From Pedobacter schmidteae (GTDB lineage: Bacteria > Bacteroidota > Bacteroidia > Sphingobacteriales > Sphingobacteriaceae), in assembly GCF_900564155.1 (NCBI RefSeq), contig NZ_LS999839.1, positions 1,733,097 through 1,797,096 of the forward strand: a stretch of 64,000 nt of DNA. The letters run 5' to 3'. A model generated the notes under the pieces. The model saw only the letters and a program-made list of their open reading frames with translations. It made no database searches and was not told where the DNA came from. Shown here piece by piece: positions 17,732 to 26,323 of this stretch. Both the position numbers and the translations under genes were made by a program. The stretch's first letter is position 1. Each line of letters starts with the position of its first letter.

Positions 17732-20700
17732 TTGCCATTGAAAACTTTATTAACGCTATTTCTCTTCCTGACGCTTTGTTTTGGTGGACAACAGGCATTT
17801 TCGCAGATTACCCCCAGAAGAGCTAAACAGGATACGGTAAAGAACTCTTTCGGTCTGAAAGAAAAGCAACGACTTGGAATAAGGTCTATGTCTAGCCCTT
17901 TTTATCCGCTGCCCGACAATGTGCACCGGAAGGTAGAGTATGATGCGAAAAATCAACGATACATTATTCAGGAACTGATTGGTGATAAGCCTTTTGGTAC
18001 AGTTCAATACCTGACTGTAGAGGAATATTTGCGTCTGATAAACAGTGAAATTAAGCGCGACAACTGGCGTGTACTTTCCGATCAGGAGGTAACTGAGGTT
18101 AGAAAAACAGGAATCATTCCAAGTCTGAAAATCAATAGCAAGGCATTTGAGAAGATCTTCGGCGGAACTACCATCGATATTCAACCAAGAGGTGAAGCCG
18201 AACTTACTTTTTTGGGCAGGATCAATAAAAATGAGAACCCTTTGTTTAATGAACGCCAGCGGGTGCAGGGGAATTTCGATTTTAATCAGCGCATTCAGAT
18301 GGATGTGATTGGTAATATCGGTACCAAGCTGAAAATCAACATGAACTACAATACCGAAGCTCAGTTTGATTTTGAAAACCAGGTAAAGCTGGATTATACC
18401 GGAGGAGAGGACGATATTATCCAGAAAATTGAAGCGGGCAATGTGAGCCTGCCGTTGACTACTACGCTGATTAATGGAACTCAGGCCTTGTTTGGGGTCA
18501 AAACTCAGTTGAAGTTTGGAAAACTAAATGTAAGTACTGTTTTTACCCAACAAAAGTCGCAATCCAGGCAAATACAGATTAACAATGGCGCTCAGCAAAA
18601 TGAGTTCCGACTCAGTGCTGATAATTATGAAGCGAATAAGCATTATTTTCTTGCTCAGTATTTTAGAGATAATTACAATAAATCACAGATTAATCCGCCC
18701 ACTATAACCTCGGGGATGCTGATTACCAAAATTGAGGTTTGGATTACCAATAGAGCTGGTAGTACACAGGATTCCAGAGATGTATTGGGATTTATCGATC
18801 TTGGTGAAAATAAACCCTATAACTCAGGTATTGCCGGAGGCTTTTCTGTCCTTCCATCGGGTTTTACCAATCCGGTGTTTCCGCGAAATTCAAATGAACT
18901 TTTGAGCAGGATACCTGCAACAGCCAGGTTGACAAATTCCAATGATATTGTTTCTTTTTTTGCGGGCAGTGGCGGGACTGATAACTATGCCAAGTTAACT
19001 TATGCCCGGAAACTGGCCGACCGGGAATATACTTTTCACCCTCAACTCGGTTATATCTCTTTAAATAATAGTTTAAATAGCGATGAGGTACTTACCGTTG
19101 CGTTCAGATACACCTATAATGGTGTAGAATACCAGGTGGGAGAGTTTTCTACTGACGTCCCTTTTGATCAGTCGATGCCGAGAGTATTGTACACCAAATT
19201 ACTGAAAAACGAGACCATAAAGACCAATTTGCCTACCTGGGGCCTGATGATGAAAAATATATATTCCATCGGAGGCTATCAGATCAGTCCGCAAAACTTT
19301 AAACTTGATATCTTAAGGATTGACGAAAAGACCGGAGTAGAGAAACCTTTGATACAGGAGGGGGAAAAACTGGATGCAGACAGACGACCGCTTAATGGCA
19401 AACAATGGATACAAGTGACCGGACTGGATAGGCTAAATCAGCAAAAAGAACGTAAACCGGATGGTGTATTTGATTTTGAGACGGAAAACAAACCTTTTGG
19501 GTCGAGTGCCAATAACGGACAAAATTCGTCCTTCAATAATGGCAACAACAGTGGTTCAACCTCAAATAATCAGATCAATTTTTCAACCAATACCGTAAAT
19601 GGTTATATCACCATCGACCCTTTAAATGGGAGGATTATTTTTCCGGTCACAGAGCCTTTTGGTAGAGATCTGGCAAACCAGTTCTTACCTGGCGAACAAC
19701 CATTGATTGATAAATATACCTTTAAAGCATTGTACGATTCCACTAAAGTAGTTGCACAGCAGTTGTTTAGCAATCAGAACAGGTATGTGATTAAAGGGGC
19801 ATATCAGTCGGAAGTGGCTTCAGAGTTCAGCTTAAATGCGATTAATGTTCCCGAAGGTTCGGTAAAAGTTTTTGCCGGGACGATTCCATTGCAGGAGGGG
19901 ATTGATTTTACGGTAGATTACCAGGGCGGAAGGGTGAGGATTATCAACCCTGCCTTATTGAGCTCGGGTCAGCCGATCCGGATTTCAACAGAAAATAATG
20001 AATTGTTCGGGCTGCAGCAACGTTCTTTGTTTGGCACACGTTTCGATTATAAGGTAAACAATAAGCTGAACCTTGGTGGTACCTTGATGAACCTTACCGA
20101 AAAGCCGCTTACGCCAAAGGTAAACATAGGTGAAGAGCCCATCTCCAATACCATGTGGGGATTGGACCTGAACTATAGCTCGCCCTCCAGGTTCTTAACA
20201 AAACTGGTAGATAAGCTTCCATTTCTGTCAACCAAGGTGCCTTCTAACTTTACTTTTGCGGGCGAATTTGCCCAGTTGATTCCCGGCCACCCAAGTGCAC
20301 TTAATTTTGGTGGAAAAAAAGGTGGTATAAGTTATCTGGATGATTTTGAAGCTTCAAGATCCGTAATAGATTTAAAAAGTGCCATAGCCTGGCAATTGTC
20401 GGGAACGCCACAGCTTTTTCCCGAAGCGAGCCGGATTAATGACCTGAGCTATGGTTTTAATCGTGCAAGAATTGCGTTTTATAATATTGACCCCATTTTT
20501 TACAATAGAAATTCGGGAGATATACCTGCAAGTCTGCGTAACAATGTCGCCGAACGTTCTAATCATTATGTGCGGGAAATCATTGAACAGGAGGTATTTC
20601 CTTTTAAAGAAACAAGTACCGGGCAGGCTATCACATTGCCTACACTTGATGTTGCTTTTTATCCCACTATTCGTGGACCATATAACTACACGACAACAGG

Positions 20701-23700
20701 GTTTAATGCAAATGGAACATTAACCAACCCTAAATCAAGATGGGGAGGTTTGTTCAGAAGGATTGAGACTACAGATTTCCAGGCGCTGAATATTGAATAC
20801 ATCGAGCTTTGGGTAATGGACCCGAATATCTACAAACCCAACTCCGCTGGTGGCGATTTGTATTTCAACCTGGGAAACATTTCTGAAGATATTTTAAAAG
20901 ATGGACGTAAGTCGCTGGAAAATGGTTTGCCGGCAAATGGAGACTCAAACGCATATGATGAGACCGAATGGGGCCGGGTACCAAAGCTTCAGCCTGTAAT
21001 ACAGGCTTTTGACAATGATCCGGCGGCAAGAAAGGTTCAGGATGTTGGGTTGGATGGATTGTCCAATGCTGATGAGAAAAGAAAATTTGTTGATCAGATT
21101 AACCAGATCAAAGCACAATTAAATCCTGATGCTGCTACTGAATTTGACAATGATCCTTCATCCGATGATTATGCTTATTTCAGAGGAAGGCAGCAGGATC
21201 AGATCAATGCGGGAATATTGAAACGCTATCAGCGCTACAATGGTCCCGAAGGAAATTCCAAAACCTCGCAGCAGTCGCAGGAAGATTTTGGAGTAGACAA
21301 TTCCGCTTCAACTTCATTGCCTGATGGTGAAGACATCAATAGGGACAACAATATGACCCAAAGTGATGAGTACTTTCAGTATAAGGTTTCTATGCGTCCC
21401 GGAGATTTGATGGTGGGACAGAATTTTGTAACGGATAAAGTGACCTCTCAGGTAAAATTGGCCAATGGGCAAACCCAACCTGTAACCTGGTACCAGATCC
21501 GTATACCTTTGGCGCAGTATCAGCAAAAGGTGGGTAACATTCAGGATTTCAAATCAATTCGTTTTGTACGGATGTTCCTCACAAATTTTGCCGATACAAC
21601 CGTATTGAGGTTTGGAAAGATCCAATTGGTTAGAGGAGAGTGGAGACAATATAATGCCAATAATGAGGCCTCGCAAGTGATTCTTGACCCTGCGCTTCAA
21701 AATCTGGGCCCGGATAATTCAACTATAGAAATCTCGACGGTAAACATCGAGGAGAACGGAAAAAGAACACCGATTCCATACGTTTTACCACCGGGCATTG
21801 AAAGGGAAAGGGATTTCAGCAACTACCGCGGAGACACCCGTCAAAATGAACAATCGCTGGCGGCAACCGTAAAAAATCTTCGCGATGGTTATGGCAGGGC
21901 AACTTTTAAGACTGCATTGAACGACTTTAGGTCATATAAGCATCTGGAGATGTATATTCACCTGGAAGCACTGGGCAATTCGGTTTTGAATGACAATGAT
22001 TTGAGTGCATTTTTAAGAATAGGTACCGATAATCAGGACAATTATTACGAATATTCGCAGCCGCTGAAAGTGACGCGTCCAGGAACAAGCGACCCCTACG
22101 CCATATGGCCCGATCAGAATAAAATGGACATTACATTGGAACTGTTTCAACAGGCAAAACTCGCCAGAAACAAAGCACTTGATGCCGATGGTTTGCCATG
22201 GAACATCAGTAAGCCGTTCCGGTATGTGGTTGATGGGAAAACAATTGTTGTAAAGGGGCAGCCTGATATGAGTAAGGTGAGGGTGTATATGCTCGGGATA
22301 TTGAATCCGTATAGAAATGCGGCAACAGGAACGGGAGATGATGGCCTGGATAAAAATGCTCAGGTATGGTTCAACGAAATGAGACTGACGGAATTTGATG
22401 AACGGGGCGGTTGGGCTGCAACGGCAAGGATGAGCGCTAAACTGGCCGACTTTGCAGATGTCAATGTTTCAGGAAGTAAATCAACCATAGGATTCGGATC
22501 ATTAGAAAAACGCGTGAGTGAAAGAAACCGCGCCGACAATGTCTTCTTTGATATATCATCAAGTATGGAACTCGGCAAATTCTTTCCTCAAAAAACAGGC
22601 ATCAAAATTCCAATGTTTGTGAGTTATTCCAGTCAGATCAGTACACCGCAATTCGATCCTAAAACACCCGATATTGAATTAAACAATGCATTGGATAAGG
22701 CTTCAAAATCAGAAAGGAAAGCGATACTGGAATATGCGCAGGATTATACTACCAGAAACAGTATCAACTTTACCAACGTAAGAAAGGAACGTACAAATCC
22801 TGACCAGAAAGCAAAAATCTGGGATATTGAGAACTTCAATGTGAGTTATGCTTATACCAAGCTGGCGCACCGCGATTTTATAAACGAACGAAATACCCAG
22901 CAAACTTACCGGGGCTCGCTTGCTTATAGCTATTCCGGCCAGTCGAAAAGTATTGAACCATTTGCCAAGATCATTAAATCGAACACATTGGCTTTGTTAA
23001 AAGATTTTAATTTGAATCTGGTGCCCAATGCTTTAAACTTTAGAATTGATGTCGACCGGTATTATTCGGAAAATACATTAAGAAATAATGATCCGAATAA
23101 CTCGATTCCAATTAATACTACATTTAATAAGAACTTCCTGGTTACTCGGGTATATGGCATTTCCTGGAATTTGACCAAATCATTGACACTGGATTTTGAT
23201 GCCACAAACTATTCCATCATTGATGAGCCCGAAGGTAGAATTGAAGGGCTGAAAAGAGACACGTTATGGCAGAATTTAAAACGTCTGGGGAGAACTACGG
23301 ATTACAACCATAACATGAACATCACCTATTCCCTACCATTGAATAAAATTCCTGGTATGGATTGGGTAACGGTGGCTACCAGGTATGGGACTAATTTTAA
23401 CTGGCAAACGGAACCTTTGTCAACTTTAAGAGATCCGCAAATCGATCTGGGAAATACCATTCAGAATTCAAGAACCATACAGCTTAATCCCACGCTGAAC
23501 CTGGCAGGTTTATATAATAAATTCGGGTTTGTAAGAAGAGCAAATGCCGGTGGAGAAAAGCCATCAGGAGGAGCTTTCTTTGTGGGATTGCTCACCAGTG
23601 TCAAGAACATAAATGGAGCGTTTACACAAACCAAAGGAACGTTTTTACCGGGTTATTTGCCTAGGGTAAGTTATTTTGGTTTAGACGAAGCTACCGGTGC

Positions 23701-24925
23701 ACCTGGTCTTGGATTCGTATTTGGAAGTCAGCGCGACATTCGTGAAATGGCACTGAACAATGGATGGATTACAAGGGATACTTTACAAACACAGCTATAT
23801 ATCAATACACTTCGGGAAGACTTAAGTCTGACCGGGCTGATTGAGCCGATCAAAGACCTGACCATTACGCTTACCGCAAATAAAAACAGAACACTCAATT
23901 ATTCCAGTAATTTTAGGTACGACAAGTCACTTCAGAGTTTTCAAAACCTGAGCCCATTCACAACGGGCGATTATAGTATCTCTTTTATCTCGCTGGGAAC
24001 GGCTTTTTCTGAGAAGCAAGGTAGTACGGTATCGAAGTTATTTAACCAGTTTATGTCCAACAGGCAGATCATTTCTCAGCGTTTGGGCGCTCAAAACAGC
24101 AATTCGGTAGGTAGCTCTTCGCCAGGCTATGCTGATGGCTATGACAAAAACTCGCAGGATGTAATTGTTTCGGCCTTTCTGGCTGCATACACCGGTAAAA
24201 GTGCGTCGTCTATCGGGTTAAATTCTTTGCCAAAAATTCCATTGCCAAACTGGCGATTGAATTACCGGGGACTTACGCGTATTGGATTCCTGGGCGAGAA
24301 CTTTAGTTCTATAGATCTCAGACATTCCTATCGTTCAGTTTATAGTGTTAATGGATTCAATTCCTTGATTCGCTATAAGGAAACCAACGGTTTTGTGAGT
24401 AGCAGAGATGAAAATAAGAACTTCCTTCCTTTTTATCAGTATTCGCAGGTGACTATTGCCGAACAGTTTTCGCCATTAATCGGAGTAGATACCCGCTTGA
24501 AAAATAACATGACTGCAAATTTTGAACTGGGAAGGACACGTATGTTGGGCTTGAGCTTGGCAAATAGCCAGCTGGCACAATTATCGGAAAACAATATGGT
24601 TTTCGGTTTGGGCTATCGCACTACTAAATTCAGGTTCCCTTTTGGCTTGTTTAAGGGATTAAAAACAGACAACAACATGGACTTTAAGCTGGATGTGGCC
24701 ATAAGAGATAATAAAACGGTGATTTACCGGGCCGACGTGGCGGAGGCGGAAGTTTCGTCGGGTGCCAAAAACATTACCTTACGGCCAAGTGTTGATTATA
24801 TACTAAATCAGCGTTTTAATGTGAGGGTATTTTATGATTCAAATGTAACTAAGCCATATACCTCACAGACCTTTAATACTTCTTTCAGTAATTTTGGCTT
24901 CAGCTTGAGGATTACCCTGAATTAG
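17732..24925 (+). CDS. sprA: T9SS outer-membrane translocon SprA
   Basis: A giant 2,397-residue protein, the length of SprA/Sov, with a signal peptide (LKTLLTLFLFLTLCFGGQQAFSQ). The sequence alternates beta strands throughout and ends with the outer-membrane style strand SFSNFGFSLRITLN. SprA forms the very large beta-barrel through which type IX secretion cargo leaves the cell. No ATG is available at the front: TTG 17732 is used here, and TTG 17738, giving MKTLLTLF, is equally good. Other T9SS genes (gldK-N, porV, sov partners) are not in the window. Gliding is not implied, since non-gliding Pedobacter relatives also carry T9SS. Confidence 0.95.
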   Translation: MPLKTLLTLFLFLTLCFGGQQAFSQITPRRAKQDTVKNSFGLKEKQRLGIRSMSSPFYPLPDNVHRKVEYDAKNQRYIIQELIGDKPFGTVQYLTVEEYLRLINSEIKRDNWRVLSDQEVTEVRKTGIIPSLKINSKAFEKIFGGTTIDIQPRGEAELTFLGRINKNENPLFNERQRVQGNFDFNQRIQMDVIGNIGTKLKINMNYNTEAQFDFENQVKLDYTGGEDDIIQKIEAGNVSLPLTTTLINGTQALFGVKTQLKFGKLNVSTVFTQQKSQSRQIQINNGAQQNEFRLSADNYEANKHYFLAQYFRDNYNKSQINPPTITSGMLITKIEVWITNRAGSTQDSRDVLGFIDLGENKPYNSGIAGGFSVLPSGFTNPVFPRNSNELLSRIPATARLTNSNDIVSFFAGSGGTDNYAKLTYARKLADREYTFHPQLGYISLNNSLNSDEVLTVAFRYTYNGVEYQVGEFSTDVPFDQSMPRVLYTKLLKNETIKTNLPTWGLMMKNIYSIGGYQISPQNFKLDILRIDEKTGVEKPLIQEGEKLDADRRPLNGKQWIQVTGLDRLNQQKERKPDGVFDFETENKPFGSSANNGQNSSFNNGNNSGSTSNNQINFSTNTVNGYITIDPLNGRIIFPVTEPFGRDLANQFLPGEQPLIDKYTFKALYDSTKVVAQQLFSNQNRYVIKGAYQSEVASEFSLNAINVPEGSVKVFAGTIPLQEGIDFTVDYQGGRVRIINPALLSSGQPIRISTENNELFGLQQRSLFGTRFDYKVNNKLNLGGTLMNLTEKPLTPKVNIGEEPISNTMWGLDLNYSSPSRFLTKLVDKLPFLSTKVPSNFTFAGEFAQLIPGHPSALNFGGKKGGISYLDDFEASRSVIDLKSAIAWQLSGTPQLFPEASRINDLSYGFNRARIAFYNIDPIFYNRNSGDIPASLRNNVAERSNHYVREIIEQEVFPFKETSTGQAITLPTLDVAFYPTIRGPYNYTTTGFNANGTLTNPKSRWGGLFRRIETTDFQALNIEYIELWVMDPNIYKPNSAGGDLYFNLGNISEDILKDGRKSLENGLPANGDSNAYDETEWGRVPKLQPVIQAFDNDPAARKVQDVGLDGLSNADEKRKFVDQINQIKAQLNPDAATEFDNDPSSDDYAYFRGRQQDQINAGILKRYQRYNGPEGNSKTSQQSQEDFGVDNSASTSLPDGEDINRDNNMTQSDEYFQYKVSMRPGDLMVGQNFVTDKVTSQVKLANGQTQPVTWYQIRIPLAQYQQKVGNIQDFKSIRFVRMFLTNFADTTVLRFGKIQLVRGEWRQYNANNEASQVILDPALQNLGPDNSTIEISTVNIEENGKRTPIPYVLPPGIERERDFSNYRGDTRQNEQSLAATVKNLRDGYGRATFKTALNDFRSYKHLEMYIHLEALGNSVLNDNDLSAFLRIGTDNQDNYYEYSQPLKVTRPGTSDPYAIWPDQNKMDITLELFQQAKLARNKALDADGLPWNISKPFRYVVDGKTIVVKGQPDMSKVRVYMLGILNPYRNAATGTGDDGLDKNAQVWFNEMRLTEFDERGGWAATARMSAKLADFADVNVSGSKSTIGFGSLEKRVSERNRADNVFFDISSSMELGKFFPQKTGIKIPMFVSYSSQISTPQFDPKTPDIELNNALDKASKSERKAILEYAQDYTTRNSINFTNVRKERTNPDQKAKIWDIENFNVSYAYTKLAHRDFINERNTQQTYRGSLAYSYSGQSKSIEPFAKIIKSNTLALLKDFNLNLVPNALNFRIDVDRYYSENTLRNNDPNNSIPINTTFNKNFLVTRVYGISWNLTKSLTLDFDATNYSIIDEPEGRIEGLKRDTLWQNLKRLGRTTDYNHNMNITYSLPLNKIPGMDWVTVATRYGTNFNWQTEPLSTLRDPQIDLGNTIQNSRTIQLNPTLNLAGLYNKFGFVRRANAGGEKPSGGAFFVGLLTSVKNINGAFTQTKGTFLPGYLPRVSYFGLDEATGAPGLGFVFGSQRDIREMALNNGWITRDTLQTQLYINTLREDLSLTGLIEPIKDLTITLTANKNRTLNYSSNFRYDKSLQSFQNLSPFTTGDYSISFISLGTAFSEKQGSTVSKLFNQFMSNRQIISQRLGAQNSNSVGSSSPGYADGYDKNSQDVIVSAFLAAYTGKSASSIGLNSLPKIPLPNWRLNYRGLTRIGFLGENFSSIDLRHSYRSVYSVNGFNSLIRYKETNGFVSSRDENKNFLPFYQYSQVTIAEQFSPLIGVDTRLKNNMTANFELGRTRMLGLSLANSQLAQLSENNMVFGLGYRTTKFRFPFGLFKGLKTDNNMDFKLDVAIRDNKTVIYRADVAEAEVSSGAKNITLRPSVDYILNQRFNVRVFYDSNVTKPYTSQTFNTSFSNFGFSLRITLN

Positions 24926-24927
24926 AG

Positions 24928-24959
24928 TTGTTTTAAATGATCGGATTTAATTACCTTTG
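24928..24959 (+). promoter_or_regulatory. candidate promoter of the gcvH unit
   Basis: TTG at 24928-24930 and TACCTTTG at 24952-24959 (exact TAnnTTTG) are 21 bases apart, within the normal Bacteroidota -33/-7 spacing. This predicts a leader of about 60 bases before gcvH. Confidence 0.55.
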
Positions 24960-25026
24960 AAGCGGATAGGGGGATAACAGTCCTCATTGTATTTTGAATA
25001 TTGCAACTAACAAATAAAATAAGAAA

Positions 25027-25407
25027 ATGAATTTTCCATCAGAATTAAAGTACACTAAAGACCACGAATGGGTTAAAATTGAAGGTAATGAGGCTTATAT
25101 AGGAATAACTGATTTTGCGCAACGTGAGCTAGGTGATATCGTATATATTGACATCAACACCGTTGGTGATGAAGTGAGTAAAGATGAGGTATTCGGTACG
25201 GTTGAAGCCGTTAAGACGGTTTCAGATTTATTTATGCCTATAACAGGTACTGTACAGGAAGTAAATGCTGCTTTAAATGATAATCCTGAACTGGTAAATA
25301 CAGATCCTTATGGTCAGGGCTGGATGGTTAAAGTATCTGTTGCAGATGCAGGCCAGGTAGATGGTTTATTAACTGCAGATGCTTACAAAGCCCTGGTAGG
25401 CGCTTAG
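25027..25407 (+). CDS. gcvH: glycine cleavage system H protein
   Basis: 126 residues, the standard H-protein length. The lipoyl attachment site is Lys63 in [14 protein letters not shown], and the N-terminal [25 protein letters not shown] is family-typical. It carries the aminomethyl intermediate between the P, T and L proteins. The other gcv genes are elsewhere. It follows sprA with its own candidate promoter, and VanZ starts four bases after its stop. Confidence 0.97.
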   Translation: MNFPSELKYTKDHEWVKIEGNEAYIGITDFAQRELGDIVYIDINTVGDEVSKDEVFGTVEAVKTVSDLFMPITGTVQEVNAALNDNPELVNTDPYGQGWMVKVSVADAGQVDGLLTADAYKALVGA

Positions 25408-25410
25408 TAG

Positions 25411-25818
25411 ATGGGCTTGTTTGGACAGCTGAAGTACCAGATATGGGCCGTATTATGGACCATAGTAATTGTAGTGCTTTGTAGTATCAGAATGCCATCA
25501 GGAAGTGGCTCGGGCTTCTTCTTTGAAGGCTTTGATAAGTTCGTCCATATGGGCTTCTTTTTTGTGCTGACCATACTGTTGTTTTTCGGTAAAATCAGAT
25601 ATCAGCACAATTACAGCTTTAGCTCCTTAACCATCTTTAAAATCATTGTAATTACGGCGGCATTGGGTGCTGGAATAGAAATGTTACAATGGAAGTTTTT
25701 CAGTTACAGATCTGCCGAATGGTGGGACTTTGGCTGCGATATGATTGGCGTGTTTATGGGTGTGTTCAGTTACATCTTACTTCATAAATCAAATTATAAT
25801 GAAAAGACTGGTAGTTAA
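25411..25818 (+). CDS. VanZ family membrane protein
   Basis: 135 residues with about four membrane helices. The VanZ-type signature is visible: a conserved FDKFVHMGFFFVLTILL segment with a membrane-embedded Lys-His pair, and GAGIEMLQWKFFSYRSAEWWDFGCDMIGVFMG near the end. VanZ homologues affect teicoplanin sensitivity in Gram-positives; the role in Bacteroidota is unknown. It is cotranscribed with gcvH by position and its 3' end overlaps a tiny lipoprotein gene by 20 bases. Confidence 0.85.
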   Translation: MGLFGQLKYQIWAVLWTIVIVVLCSIRMPSGSGSGFFFEGFDKFVHMGFFFVLTILLFFGKIRYQHNYSFSSLTIFKIIVITAALGAGIEMLQWKFFSYRSAEWWDFGCDMIGVFMGVFSYILLHKSNYNEKTGS

Positions 25819-25921
25819 GTTGTTTCTGCTTCTGGTGATGGCTGCGATAAGCAGCTGCAGCATTTTTAAGGGAGGTTGCCACTGCCCCAAAGTAAGTTAT
25901 AATGCTTATCCCAAACGTTAA
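25799..25921 (+). CDS. small lipoprotein, 40 residues, CxCP motif
   Basis: A short ORF found by reading the VanZ 3' end: ATG 25799 overlaps the VanZ stop by 20 bases. The product starts with a positively charged end and hydrophobic core (MKRLVVKLFLLLVMAAISSC), where AISSC is a good lipobox with Cys20. The mature peptide is only 21 residues and contains GGCHCPKVSYNAYPKR, with two more Cys in a C-x-C-P arrangement. It is presumably anchored to a membrane. The function is unknown; the clean lipobox and coupled start support it being real. A strong hairpin follows at 25958. Confidence 0.7.
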   Translation: MKRLVVKLFLLLVMAAISSCSIFKGGCHCPKVSYNAYPKR

Positions 25922-25957
25922 TCCTACATTGACTAAGATACAGTTAAAGTAAAATGA

Positions 25958-26005
25958 CCAAATAAAGACGGTATAGAGGGACTCCTCTATACCGTCTTTA
26001 TTTGG
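25958..26005. terminator. perfect 22-bp hairpin, likely bidirectional terminator
   Basis: Arms 25958-25979 and 25984-26005 are exact reverse complements around a GACT loop. A GC-containing core is flanked by AAATAAAG/CTTTATTT, so each direction ends its stem in a T-rich stretch. It separates the sprA-gcvH-VanZ-lipoprotein genes from feoAB. Confidence 0.75.
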
Positions 26006-26103
26006 AATTATTATAAATTAAGTCTAAATTGCGCCATTTACCTGTTGTAGGACAAATATGGATTTATCCTTCCCGTCAACAGATTTTACAAACCTTAATA
26101 TAG

Positions 26104-26319
26104 ATGAAACTTTCACAGCTTAATCCCGGAGAACAAGGAACTATTGTAGCGTTTACAGATTTGGAAATGTCTGTTAAATTAATGGAAATGGGGTGTTTGC
26201 CTGGTGAGGTTGTAGAAGTTGAGCGTCTTGCGCCATTGGGTTGTCCAATAGCTATCCGCGTTGCCGGGTATCAGCTTTGTTTGCGCAAAAGTGAAGCATC
26301 TGTTATTATAATTCAATAG
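26104..26319 (+). CDS. feoA: ferrous iron transport protein A
   Basis: 71 residues forming one SH3-like FeoA domain (MKLSQLNPGEQGTIVAFTDLEMSVKLMEMGCLPGEVVEVERLAPLGCPIAIRVAGYQLCLRKSEA). The conserved Gly/Leu pattern around LMEMGCLPGE is family-typical. It is a cytosolic partner that helps the FeoB Fe(II) transporter. The feoB start follows four bases after its stop. I see no convincing Fur box upstream. Confidence 0.95.
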   Translation: MKLSQLNPGEQGTIVAFTDLEMSVKLMEMGCLPGEVVEVERLAPLGCPIAIRVAGYQLCLRKSEASVIIIQ

Positions 26320-26323
26320 TGAT

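Noticed and set aside
20451..20723. Open frames inside sprA in other frames
   Set aside because: They lie in alternative frames of a continuous, beta-rich coding sequence and show no protein features of their own.
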